The notes beneath the pieces are model-generated. The model searched no databases. It was not told the DNA's origin and saw only the letters and a list, made by a program, of their open reading frames with translations. Positions 23,147 through 34,828 of a stretch of 64,000 nucleotides of DNA are shown here, piece after piece; the stretch's first letter is position 1, and every line of letters starts with the position of its first letter. This DNA comes from Bryum argenteum (lineage: Eukaryota > Streptophyta > Bryopsida > Bryales > Bryaceae): the NCBI GenBank assembly GCA_037043015.1, contig CM073323.1:3782001-3846000 (forward strand), written 5' to 3'. The position numbers were made by a program, and so were the translations under genes.

Positions 23147-24980
23147 GCATAAAATTGATGCTTTGAGTGTAGAAATGTGGGTTGAAAAAAACTCAGAGTT
23201 GGTTTTTTTATCAAGAACATGAAATTCTTGATTTGAATAATGATCCCAAAGACGTGTGTACTTATATACTAGGAATGATACATGACCCTTAAACGCGCCA
23301 CAAATCTGAAGCTCCTAAAAATGAGAAAATTTTGCATTTTCTAGCATGTGCCAAAGATGAAAATCAGGGTTGGTTCCATAAATTCTAATAGTAGGATCTT
23401 GTAGTAGAAAGGAGATAGAGGGATGTGCTAAATTAGGCTGCATTTGAAAATGTAAATCTTCATCATCCACTTCAAAATAGGGTTAAATAGGAGGCTAAAA
23501 AAGTACGGACAACTATGATGTAATCACTTTAAAGTGGAATTGCCATTAACAAAAACCGTCGCACAGAAAAAGTACAGAATAATAAAACAATTTATGACGA
23601 ATTATAATCAAATTCTGAAAAGAAATTTCCAAAAAAAATATTTCCTTAGCCGTATTAAACCTTGCAAGCATAAGAGGTCCAAAAGGGGTGGTGCAAAGTG
23701 CCTTGCACACGTACGAAAATGAAGTGCATAAAAAAAAACCATGATCATGAGGAGAACTGAGACATGAGAAGAAGAAAGAAATAAAAACCTAGAGAAACAT
23801 TTAAAAGTGGCCTACTCCTCCAAGTTTTTTTTCTAAAAGTCAATCTAAGAGATAATGAAGTCTTGAACAGTATTAATGTCGTGCTCAGAATAGACAAGAG
23901 CCTCCATCAAGACTCACTTATATTGTTTACACACGCCGTTACAGCTGCTGAAACTATCTAGTCCGAGTTTAAAAACGAGATTTTGAAAGAGATGGCTGAC
24001 AGGTCGCGGAGCTCGTGGGAGCAACTGCCTCCGTGCAGCAAGCCTAATAGGCTAAGAAAAAAATCCAAAAAAAAAACTCCATGTTGTTAGTTCACGTGAG
24101 TTCTGATTTCAAGCAGCTCTAGTAAGTATTATTGTCTTCCCTTACATCGAACAATATAATGTAGGTGCACATATACGGTTTGAGGGCACACATAATGACC
24201 CAAGACAAAGTTACCGAGACTATATGATATTTCTTTGCGTTTTGTTCACATTTATTAGTATTTAATTGATGAACTTCTGTGTAATTAAGATATTTGAAGT
24301 TTTTAAAAGTTTTTTCACTTTAATATTGCGTATGTTGATTTGTGGTATAAGTGTAATTGTAAGTGTATGTCATAGCTTTATCGATGCTGAATGGCTAGAG
24401 GGTTCTAATCTCAGCTTAAAAAATTTACATAAAATAATAGCAAGGTAGAAAAGATACACAAAATTAAATCATTTCAATCCAAATGTTAAGGTTTCAAAAA
24501 GAAATTTACTTAAAAACATAATATTTTTTGTCCACTGTTAAAAAAGTGCATCTCTAGGAAAGTGAGATTCTTAATAAACGTATTGCAAAAATATTATTTC
24601 TTTTTTCCAATTAATAAAACGTGCATAATTGAGAAACCTTAATTTTTATGTTTATATACTTTCTAATTTCAATTTGTATTCATATTTTTATTTCAAAACG
24701 GTAACTTTTTCATAATTTATTGCAATAGTAATTAAATTTTTATTTTATTCAATTTTTTCTAATAAACTCCGATTAAATGCGGACATGTATATAAGTTTTT
24801 AATATATGTCCTTAAAATCCTTGATAATAATATAAATACTTAAATGCTTGAAAAACTTACTTCAAATACTTCACTGCGCTTGTGAAGAGATCTGGTTGTA
24901 AACTTGGCATTCTGTTACCAACAAGAAGCAATAAATTGAGATTTATTTATAAGTAGCTGCAACATCCGAATCTACCGAAA
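23147..24980. other. AT-rich intergenic region
   Basis: No recognisable gene, RNA or transposon end. Small open stretches are AT-driven. Confidence 0.45.
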
Positions 24981-24985
24981 TCTTA

Positions 24986-25270
24986 TGTCACAGACATACA
25001 TTAGAAACTTCTAGAAGATTGAGAAGCGTCTCGAAGCGTCTCGAAAGTCGCTTAAGAAGTCTCGGAAATGACTTAAGAAGTCCGGAAGTCGCTTTAGAAG
25101 TCTCGGAAATCGCTTCAGAAGTCTCGGAAGAAGCTTCGTATCCGATGGTATATATAAGAGTTCTAAAACATTCCTTGGAGTTCTAACTCACCTTTCTTGG
25201 TGTTATTTGTGTTCTCTTGTTCTGTCAAACTTAGTTAGTGAGAGTTTCTTAATTGAATATCTTTTTGTCT
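24986..25270 (+). repeat. LTR-like promoter block, possible degenerate solo LTR
   Basis: Begins TGTCACAGACATAC, very like the chromovirus LTR start read on its own strand (TGTCACGGACATGC). A perfect GAAACTTCTAGAA motif follows at 25004-25016, then a run of GAAGCGTCTC and GAAGTCTCG units, then TATATATAAG at 25149-25158. The order of parts matches the chromovirus LTR but on the plus strand. The right boundary and target duplication were not found, so it may instead be a native promoter of the broken gene that follows. Confidence 0.45.
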
Positions 25271-25448
25271 TTTTGTGTCATAGACATATAATTATTAGCG
25301 AATATTCTTAATTGGTTTGAAGATGTTCTAAAAAACAAAATTAGGAATAAATTAATGTTGTTTTTGTGAACGAAAAAAGGGTCTTGGTAATTTGAACAGT
25401 AGCAATTCTGGTTTTGCATTTTCACACCAGCCTTCTAAATAGTTTATA

Positions 25449-25560
25449 TCGCGAGGAGGGTACCGCAAGAGGGTACCGCGAGGAGGGTATCGGTAGGCAT
25501 GTACCACGACGAGAGTATCGCGAGGCGGGTACCGCGAGGAGCCGAGAAGGGTATCTGCAA
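25449..25560. repeat. Minisatellite of GGGTACCGCGAGGAG-type units
   Basis: Roughly seven imperfect 10-16-bp units built on GAGGGTACCGCGAG lie in the presumed leader of the plus-strand broken gene. A second family of TTTTGCGAGGGT-like units follows at about 25.63-25.8 kb. Confidence 0.7.
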
Positions 25561-25644
25561 GGGGAGGCGTCGTCTGCGTCTCTACCACTTTCAACATGAG
25601 GTTTTGTCCATGTCGTTGGTTTTCGAGGGTTTTGCGAGGGTGGA

Positions 25645-27540
25645 ATGCTAGTCTGTGCTTTTCCGATAGTTTTGCAAGGGCGGACCGCCAGTAGTAGGGT
25701 TTTGCAAGGGTTGCTAGGATTTCCGATAGTTTTGCGAGGGTTTCAAGAAGGCAGAGGGCCGGTACGAGTTTTTCCTAGGGTTTTGCATTGTGCGAGGGCG
25801 GCGAGGCTCCAACCTGCAAGTAGGAAGCAAAAGAACTCCGATAAAGTGGCTGACATTCCATACACGGGAGCACTAGTGAAGCTCTTTGACCTAGTGTTAG
25901 GTGTCAACATCCGTGTAGATTGGAATGTCGGCAAGAAGTACTGTCTGAAGCGAGTGTTTACTACACCACGGTAATGGTCCTTGGAGCTGCAGGAGTTGCT
26001 GAAGGATAGCAGATACGGAGTTCGTGTGGTCGTGAACGGTACACTACCTCCAGCCACTAAGAGCGCTTTTACGACTACGGCGTCGATAACGGTGACAAAC
26101 TTCAAAGTCTATGGTTCAAAGCTTATTATTTGGGTTGTCAACGCATCCGGGAGCCAACTTCGTTTTCGACGACGCGGAGGATAGGTTCGAGGCGCATATG
26201 TTTGTGGACAGTATTGCGCAGCACACAGAGGTTCTGAAAGAGTTTCGATCAGAAACTCTCTTGTCGTCAACCTCTACGGCGGACTTGCATGGCGATGCAA
26301 TCAGAGTTTGCAGGGTGCAGAAGTCGGTACAAACAGCACTTAGCGAGGTTAACAAGAAAATCATCGCGAAAGCAAGTGCAGTTCTTGTTCCTCGAGGGCG
26401 ATAGCGGCCTCCTGCACCTCTCACTGTATGTCCTCTTGCTACTAGCCGTCGAAAAGAGAGCAATGCTAAGAAGAAGGAGGTGGAATTTGACGTGCCTGGA
26501 GAAACATTGGACAGTATCCAGCCGGACGTGGTGAAACATGATGTGGAGGAGGACTGTGAAACATCTCCAGATCGACATGAAGAAGGGTCGGCTGAGGAGA
26601 AAGAGTGTGGCGAATCTCCTGATGGACGCAAAGCGGTGGCTAGTGGTCATTTGCTCATTGAATCGACAAGTGAAGAGGAAAGACGAATCGTGTCGGCCAA
26701 ACCGTTGAAGCGCAAGAAGAAGCAAACCTCACCCAACAACAGAAAGTCCGGCTCGGAGATGGACTTAGCAGCAGGGGCCACAAAGAGGCTGGAGGCTGAA
26801 GATCATACCTACATTAAAAAATTCATGAAGAATTTTTTTTAACTCACAAAACTAGATTGCAATGGTAAAACATACCAAATGTTGAAAACCCAAACACCAA
26901 TACTGTCTCCACTAAAATGCATGCCATATATATATTGTTACTTTTTTATGTCACTAATATCATTTATTATTACGTTTGACGTGTCGCTAAAAACAAAGCA
27001 TTTTTGCGATTTATACAATGGAATGAATTGTGTGTACGAGCTCCAAGTACTACACTAAATGCGAATCACCTCTAGGGAAATGATGTGCCGAAAGTCCGGA
27101 TATGAGACCTTGTACACCAAAGTGAACAGGCCCAACCAATCATCAAAATATGTCCCAGTGTAAACTCCAGTGAGGGTGGGCTGGACGATTGCGAGATAGA
27201 GGATGAGACTGAAGGTACGTCCCAGAAGCGCATTAGGAAAAAACCACGCCGTCATCCGAAGAAAGTAGCAGAAGGAAAGCGAATCGACATTAAAATCTTT
27301 TAGGAAGAGCTGCTAGAATTCAAGGCCAGGAGCGCGCCCATGTACCCCTGGGGCCAGTACTTCACCAAAGATGTTGACGTCAAAAACATAAAGCTGGCTC
27401 CTCCGGAATTCAAGTACCGACCGTTGCATAGTAGCCTTCTTGATATTTTTTTACAGGTGTTTCTGAGTTCACTACACCCTGTGAAACACAACTTGACGCT
27501 GATGCCGATTTCCTCAACGAAACCGGCTACCTACGAGGAC
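25645..27540 (+). pseudogene. Left half of a broken multi-domain gene (ParB-like, unrecognised family)
   Basis: Plus-strand coding pieces read in one direction with stops and shifts between them. They are an N-terminal globular segment (25.83-26.12 kb: IPYTGALVKLFDLVLG, NVGKKYCLKRVFTTP, YGVRVVVNGTLPPAT), a second piece in another frame (26.14-26.40 kb), an acidic linker with basic clusters (KPLKRKKKQT; KRIRKKPRRHPKK) suggesting nuclear location, and from about 27.18 kb a segment VKNIKLAPPEFKYRPL...HNLTLMPIS. Stops are seen at 25972-25974, 26402-26404 and 27301-27303. The frame runs cleanly into the LTR at 27541 and resumes after the target duplication at 50886. Family unknown to me; probably a repeated or element-borne gene. 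Confidence 0.6.
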
Positions 27541-28975
27541 TGTAGTAGGGAAAAGTTTACTATAGATGAACTATAATGAACTTCCTATAGTTTAAAGTTC
27601 GAACACAGGGAGGGGCAATAGGTTAGGTAATTCTATGAAAAGGTGGATTTAACCCCACTTTGTGCACAATTGAGGGACTGGGGTAAATTACAATTCCTAA
27701 AACCCAATTCAATTCCTATTACTTACAAATTTATTATATTTAAAACCAATAGGGTAAGAACTTATCAATTGTTCTTCAATCTGCTAATTAATTCCATAGC
27801 TTTCACAATCGGTTTCCATGTGCAATTGACTGCTTCTTCTCACCACTCCCTCGGTATCAGCTTCTATAGACTCCTTCTTATTTTCTCCAGTACAATTGTT
27901 TCGGCTCCATTTTTCCTGACTTGATCACAATTGTGATTTTTTCCATCATGTTTCACCCATGGTGATCGCTCCATTGATTTGACCTAACTCCTTTATTTCC
28001 TTCTATTGCAATTGCTTTTCTTGAAATTTACTTCAGCTTATGGAACTCAATTTATTACTCAAATCGCATTGATTCACTTCGTTCCCTCTGTCAATAGAAT
28101 GTATCTGATATCTCAATCATATCAATTGCTATGACCTTTTCCTCTATGGTACAAATAAATACATGCATCAGCATGCCATTGCACCATCAAACCATAGATT
28201 TCCTCACAAACTCAATTTCACATGATACCATGGTACATCCAGCACATGCTCCAGACTCAACAGATTTTCATTGTCTAATCTCAGGCTCTTCACAATTGAA
28301 TTCCGGCAATAGAAATTCCTCACTATCTCACTCTATAGATTTCACATCTATTGCCTTAAATATTCACTCTAACCATTGATGCACTCATCCTAATTCCAAC
28401 ATCCATATTCCATTCCTTCTCTCACTATAGTCCCACAATTTATCAAAACATACATCCACCGCCTCCAACCACGTTCAATTGACAATCAATTTCCAATCAT
28501 TCATACAGAAATTCACTTGCAATCATACTCAAATTATAATAGTTTTCCATTACATAAACTGAATATTACAATCGGTCTCTCATCCAATACTTTACTCACT
28601 GCACACAATTGACTTAACCCACAAAACAAATTCTTTCCCTATGGATTCACTATCTCTGCACATGAATCACCACAAACTCTCTCAATCTACTGCCAGCCAC
28701 CTGCTGCAGGAGCCCTGGACTCTCTTCCAGACTCCTCTTCCCTATCCTTTTCTTTCCCCCTTATCGGCTTGCTCCTCGTAACCGTATAACTGCATATCGA
28801 TTGACTTTTAACTTTCATCCATAGAGTTCATTCATCAACTACTTTCCTATAGAACCGACTGAAAACATACAGCTATCACTATTTACACAATTCAACAAGA
28901 ATTCAATTGTGAAACATGAGCAATTGCCAGAAAAGTTCTAAATTCACACAAAAAGTTCTATAGATTGGTACTACA
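27541..28975 (-). repeat. Outer element 3' LTR (1435 bp)
   Basis: Plus-strand reading TGTAGTAGGG...GTACTACA. Direct repeat of 49424-50880. Confidence 0.95.
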
Positions 28976-28990
28976 TAGCCTCCTTCCTAG
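28976..28990 (-). other. Outer element polypurine tract
   Basis: Minus strand CTAGGAAGGAGGCTA directly before the LTR start TGTAGTACC. Confidence 0.8.
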
Positions 28991-29067
28991 CTGGTAGCGT
29001 CCTTGCAACCACAATTGTGCGTGATGATTACTTCTAACTCCATAGAGCGCTGTTGCAGCAACTCCAC

Positions 29068-31547
29068 CTACTTCTTTAAATTAGTGTCTATGGCTGGAGA
29101 TGACAATGCTGAGGTCGGTGTCGATGGAGTATCAGTCTTCACAGTTATTGGCCGCGGAATTAAAACTTGATCGACTACCAGTTCGGTGGCGGCATCGCGC
29201 CACTCCGTTGGCATCCGCAACAATTGGTCTTTTCCTGCCTTGATTACCTCGCTATTATGCTTGTCCATCACCTCATGCAGCTTCTGATAGCCAATTCTTC
29301 GTCGATCGAGGTCGCCATTCCTTTTGGAGCCGATGGAAGTTATCCATTGCAGCATACGTGCTCCGCTTGAACTCATTGATAATCAGATTATGGGCTCCCT
29401 GTAAGAACTGCATTATGCACATCAACTCAAACAATCGCAATCGCCTGACTGGTTGGTACTTGATCTTCGTATAGATATAGCCATCCTGCCCCTGACGTCC
29501 TCCAATTCGCGGATCGATAATCATATCAAACTCCCGACACCATTAGGCGAGTGCGTTGCAGAAGACTGCCTGCCTGTAGCAGACTGGGTCGGTGTGGTCT
29601 CTATGGCTCATAAAAACCAAGTGTAAGCAACCACGCAATTGTCGACCGTGTCCCACTTACCTTCCATTTTACACCAGTTATACCATGGAGTATCAAGCCG
29701 ATCGGTAACACGCCATTGGAATCTCCTTGCTACCCTGCACAATCGAAAATCATTGGCGATAAATGGCGGTATCCCTGGCTGCCTCAGCGCGCGCTCAGGT
29801 TGGAGTAGAACCTCTATGGGATGTTGCATAATCTCTGTTTGGCTGCCAAAATCTTTGCCAAACCAATTGAGTGCCTCCCAGCTCAATGAATCTGGCTGAT
29901 GGTCTCTCTTGACAAATAAGTTATCATACTTGTCGAGGTACCTATTGTCTTGATCTGTGGTCTGCAACATAGGACTCCAATCGTCCAAATCCGGCCGCAT
30001 ACCCAATAGCATAGGTGGTCGTATAACCAGCTAGATAGCATTCTTGAACTTGCTATCGATGGCGACATTAAATGGCAATAGCGTACCAAAGGAGTTTGCC
30101 GATAGTAGTCGCTTCAATCGATGTTGATGGAATCGAAAGGTGTAAAAGTAAGTTGATGGGTGAACATCCACCTGGTTTGCCCTGGTGGTTCGGTCTTTAC
30201 ACAATTGAATCATCGATGATGCCCACTCCTCCATATTAAACTTGTTCTTGACAACTGCAAGTTGAGTCTTCCAATTAGCAATCGTCTCTCCTGCCCAATT
30301 GTCGTCGTGCTCCTCAAATCCCTGCAAGACAGGTGTTGTCCAATTGGAACATGTGACTACCCTATTACTCGACACCATGGCTTGTTCCCTCGATCGCCTC
30401 TACTCTTGTTGTCGCTCCACCTCCTCACTATAGATAAACGCTCGAACTGTCAGGTCACCAATCAATAGGTATGTAGCAAAAGGGTCCTCCACCACGACGT
30501 CTCCTCTCACCAAAATTTCTGCCAATAAATTCAACATCTCATAGATGTCTGCCTTCCTCCATAGCCGCTCAAATCTCTTGCGGTCCACCACTTCTCCCTT
30601 TTGTGAATTCGTCAGTAGAAAGAATACTTCCATGTCCCATTGGTAAGCCTGTTCTATCCGCTGAACTGGGGGCAACCACTCCGCCATAGCCAGCACCTCC
30701 TCTCCTCGAATCACTCTGCTTTTCTTCACAATTGGAGGATCAATTGGTGCCGATGGTTGGACTTCCTCTGTGGTATGCTCAGGGCTACTGTCGCCCGCCA
30801 ATTGAGATTCCAAGTGCACAATTCGCTGCTGCAAGTCTATCTTCTCCTCTTCTGATGCCTGCAATAGCTCTTTTGTAATTCGAGACTCCACCTCCCATTT
30901 CTCCGCCTGAATTTTCTGTTGTTGCCATGCACTATTGGTATTCCATCGATGAGCCTCCTTCTCTTGATTGTTGGCCTTTAGAGGTTCCAATCGCTGCCTC
31001 CACTCTTCTTTTTCCAGCCTATGGCTCCTTCGCAGCTCTGCAATCTCCTCTGCCGCCATCCTCAATTGGTCTGCCGCTTCCTTCTTTTGGTAAGCCAATC
31101 GCGCCTCCAATTCAACAATTGTTGGAGCTTCATCTAGCACTTGTTGAATATCGTGCTCCAATCTATCTATCTTTTCCTGCATCCTCTTCTTCTTTGCCAA
31201 TAGTTCTGCTTTTGATGTTGGTGCTCGTGAAATACGAGGAGATGCACGGGGGGTTCCAACTCCTCCTCGACCTTTACGGTCGCAGTAGCCTGAGGTGGAT
31301 CCGCCCTCACCGAGGTGCCAGTCGATTGCATAGCAGCTTGCTTCTCCATTGTCGAAGTCGTCGTCCCAATCGTGGTCTCTTCATCTTGCTCCCACTTTGG
31401 CTTTTTTAATGGCGGCTCCTGTTTGTGGGAAAATCGCTTCCCAATAACCATGCACTCATCGTCTGAGCTTACCATTGTGCTCATCAAATCCTCCAAACCC
31501 TGTTTCACTCGAACAATTGAGCTCAAGCCCTCACACGGTCTCTCCAA
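29068..31547 (-). pseudogene. 3' extra reading frame of the outer element (coiled coil plus conserved C-terminal region)
   Basis: Pieces at 31547-31167, 31200-30400, 30378-30031, 30012-29608 and 29524-29068 are in shifting frames and together make about 800 codons. The second piece (266 residues) is a long heptad-rich coiled coil (KIDRLEHDIQQVLDEAP, AAEEIAELRRSHRLEKEEW) followed by RFERLWRKADIYEMLNLLAE and LLIGDLTVRAF. Later pieces hold NRYLDKYDNLF, WEALNWFGKDFG and FLQGAHNLIINEF. The same order and words recur in the extra frame at 59366-62387. No signal peptide or membrane segment was seen, so it is not an obvious envelope protein. Function unknown. Confidence 0.8.
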
Positions 31548-31604
31548 TTCTCACTGCTCTATTGCTTCGATCCTCACTTGATCACTCTGAAGACTATAGC
31601 TTTT

Positions 31605-31609
31605 ACTCC
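31605..31609. repeat. Target-site duplication of inner element, left copy
   Basis: ACTCC, identical to 41608-41612, directly flanking the TG of the LTR at 31610. Confidence 0.95.
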
Positions 31610-32393
31610 TGTTAGCCCGGGGGTACAGGTATGGAGGTGCCCGAGGTGCGAGGAAGGGAGGAACAGGGGCAGGGTGAAAGAGCTGACCGGGTGTGTGGCT
31701 CGATACCACGGTAATCCCCGGGGAAGGAGGAGGTCAGGGTGTGCTGTGGGACCCGTTGACTCACCAACCGTAATCACGGTTGATTAGCGCGATCGGGTTC
31801 ACGCGGAGGAGACACTGTGAGGGTGTTGCACCGTGGTGTCACAGGGCTGCGGCCTTGCGGCGCCTTTTCCAGAGTGAGCTTCCCCGGCCAAGGCGATCGT
31901 CCGTGGCGTGACTGTCTGAGGACGAAGGAACAACGGTGCCAGCGTTCTCTTTAGCTACGGTGTGGATTCTCGACACAGTCGGTCCAAGGACTCCTCGGCG
32001 TCGCGGTGAGTATCCGAGCTAGGGTATTCCACAGAAGAAGCAAGGGAAGGGGAAGTTTACAGAATAGTCAAGTAAGATAGAAGTAGAGCTGAGCCCGTAT
32101 TGCATTGATCGGTGAAATGCCGCATTTGGCTACAAGAGGTCACGGCCAGTGCTCGTGGCGCGCTATCACTAAATCCGTGCGATCTTGAACTACCCTTCAG
32201 AAATTCTACCTCTCTTTATAATAAAACCTAATGCTTATTGCTTGCTCTTTGGCCTTAATCGCCGCATCCATGGTCTCGATCCTCGTGGCCCTCAGTCACT
32301 GCCTCGGCCTCGAGCCCCGTGGCTGTTAAGTCCTAGTCTTCTCCGTGGCTGCTGGTCCTCGATGATGATACCCGCGTGTCGTGGCGGGTAACA
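31610..32393 (-). repeat. Inner element 3' LTR (784 bp)
   Basis: Plus reading TGTTAGCCCGGGGG...GGCGGGTAACA. Differs from the 5' copy by scattered small indels, for example near 31820-31860. The minus-strand sequence just before it, GGAGGGCAAAA (about 32394-32404), is the polypurine tract. Confidence 0.95.
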
Positions 32394-32804
32394 TTTTGCC
32401 CTCCTTCGCAGAGTGCAATTCGTCCCGAATTGCTTGTGTCAACGCCGTGTGTGGGGCGGGCCTCTGTTCGCGCCTGGCTTTTCTCGGGAAGTTGCCGCGG
32501 CCGCGAGGGGTTCTTCATCGTTGTGGATTCGCCTAAGTGCCTCGGCCACGGCTCGATGTACGAGCGTGGTTGCCACGGAAATTTAGTGCGTGGGTGTATA
32601 CATCAAATACCGTACCTCCCAATGTCTGTTGCATGCCGGGCATTGTCGGCCTTGTCTTCGGGTCCGTATAATGCGCGGCGAGGTCGGGGTGTTCGTGGAA
32701 ATATTTCAATACAAAATGCATTGACTCCGAGGCCTCATCCCCGTCCTCGTCCGGATCCTCGATGTTCCACCCGTCGTGCTCCTCCTGGCGGGAGGATGAC
32801 TTGC

Positions 32805-34828
32805 CTATGTCGCGCCAGGGGCGAGGGGAAGGCCTCGTTCGCAATGGGAGAACACCGCGGCGGGTTTCGAGGAGTTATGGGGAGTCGGCCCGCCTCGGCC
32901 ATGGGTAAGTTCCGTCGGCGTTACGTCCGACGGGGGACTCGTATTGTGTTGGAGGGACGGGACCGGAAGATGGTGCTGCGGTGAGCTTGTCGTGGTGTGC
33001 AGCCGCGGGGATTGGTGTGGCGTCTGTTCATGATCCGTGAATCCCTCGGGTATGTCCACTCTCTCATCTCCTATCTGTGTTGAGAATTCGTACATCCCCT
33101 CCCCGGAGTCAGCGTCCATGTTCCTGGGTTCGGCTTGTGCGTGGGTTTGCTGTGCGTGGGTGTCCTCCTCCTGTGTGTCATAATCCTCCTCGTGGGAGTG
33201 TCCCCGGGTTTGAGTCAACGCCGGCTCCTCCTGGGGATGGGTGTCCTCCTCATCTTCTCCGAGGAAGGGCTCTCCTTGGCTACCCCAGTTGTTGTCAGAG
33301 TTTTCCAGGTCCAACGTGATTAGTGCATCGCCGGTGCACTGATCGAGGAACGATGCGGGGGGTTCCTCGGATGTGAGGGATGTGGTCCGCAACAGTTGAT
33401 AGGCCGTGGTGGCGATCACTCGGGCCGCGTGGTTCGTCCAGGCCAGTTTGTTGGCCTCGAAACTTTCCCGGGCATCGTCCATCTCCTGGCAATGCCGGTG
33501 CATCAACTCCACGTCCATGGTGCTGGGGGCCGGGGCCGAGGATTTGAGCGCTAATTCCTCAGTGAGTGCCTTACATTGTGCCACGAGTTCGGTCGTTTGG
33601 CGGTCCAACCGCTCGATCCTTTCCCGATCTCTGGCACCTTGGTCTTCGAAGGACTTGGCTCTTTCCGTGGCGGCCTGTAACTCCAAATCCCTCGTGTTGA
33701 GCTGATTGCGTAGGGATGTTACCTGCCCTTGCAGCTGCTCCGTGTGCAGCTGTACTTCCAGCTTGTACCCCGCCATGGTTTTGTGAGCCGCGGCCTGGGA
33801 GGCTTGCACTAGCTGGGCGGTGTGTCGTTTGTGCCGCATCTCCCACTCCTTATATTTGGCCGTGGTTTGTCTGCTGCTTCTTCTTTTCTCGGTGGCATGG
33901 AGAAAATTGAGTATGTCCTCCATACACGTCTCCATGGTGCGTTTACGTGCTTCAAACGCCGTGGCTCGCGGGCCAAACGTGTGCCGTGGATGTGGATGTC
34001 TTTGCTACCTCCATGGGGGTGACTTCAGTGCCTCGGCCTCCTCGGTGCGTGGACGCTTGCCTCTCGTGAGGCGGTGTCGTATTGGCCTCGCAGCCTCTGC
34101 GATTTCCCCGCCGCACATCTAAGAAAGTACCCATGGTCCACGGGTGATGGTTTGCCCCTGTGGTAATCCAAAAATGGCCAATAAATCGGGGTCGAAAACG
34201 GGGCTATGGGGCTCTCGTATGTATCGCTGTGAACATGCCCCTGGATTTGGCTCACTGCATTCCCGTCCACGAGCTTCCCCCAGTTTATCTTCTCTCCCCG
34301 GCCCGCCATGACACACAGTGCGAGTTGATTCGGGTGGACTGCGTTGCAGTCGTTTCGAAAAAATATCTGACTGAGGATTCCACGGATTCTTCCGAACCAC
34401 GGGTCGGGCATGTTTGGGTTGCTGCGAGTGATCTCGTAGACATCAAACTTGCCATCCGCTTGTGCTGGGTATCCGTGGGTGTAAATCGTGGTGTCGGGCT
34501 GCGGCAAACTGCTGCTGTGTGGTGCCCAGCTTGTGACTCCCGTGCCATCCCACCCAAAAAATTGATACAGGTATCGCGGGGAATACCGGACAAGGATCCC
34601 CTCCACGACCCCGGCCACGTCCCTGTTGCTGGGATCCTCCAACTGCCTCTCCCGCATCGAGGAAATAAACGCACGACATCGCCCGAGGTCGATGCTGTCG
34701 CGAAGGTGGCTGGCGTAGCGGAATAATCCTGCTTGCGTTAGCCATTCCGCGTCGGGGTACTTTTTCCACTCCGCGATCTGTCGGGGCACGTACAGGGGCT
34801 TACGATCCCGGGGAGCACCGCGCGCCAT
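32805..34828 (-). pseudogene. 3' extra reading frame of the inner element
   Basis: Begins MARGAPRDRKPLYVPRQ at 34828 and reads to 34025. It then continues after a frame change as 33935-32805 (376 residues). The first part has a globular domain ending HPNQLALCVMAGRGEKINWG, which resembles the domain annotated in databases as putative plant transposon protein (established in Tat/Athila extra ORFs; match judged by eye). The second part is a coiled coil (about residues 20-140: HTEQLQGQVTSLRNQLNTRD, RERIERLDRQTTELVAQCK) with an acidic, Gln/Pro-rich tail. No membrane segments. Function unknown. Confidence 0.75.

Noticed and set aside
27541-28975. Small plus-strand frames inside the outer LTRs (for example 27643-27924 and its copy at 49526-49807)
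   Set aside because: Present in both LTR copies only because the LTR is duplicated; no motif and opposite to element sense.
32376-32984. 202-codon plus-strand frame in the inner element
   Set aside because: Antisense to the extra ORF and LTR junction in GC-rich DNA, where long accidental frames are expected.
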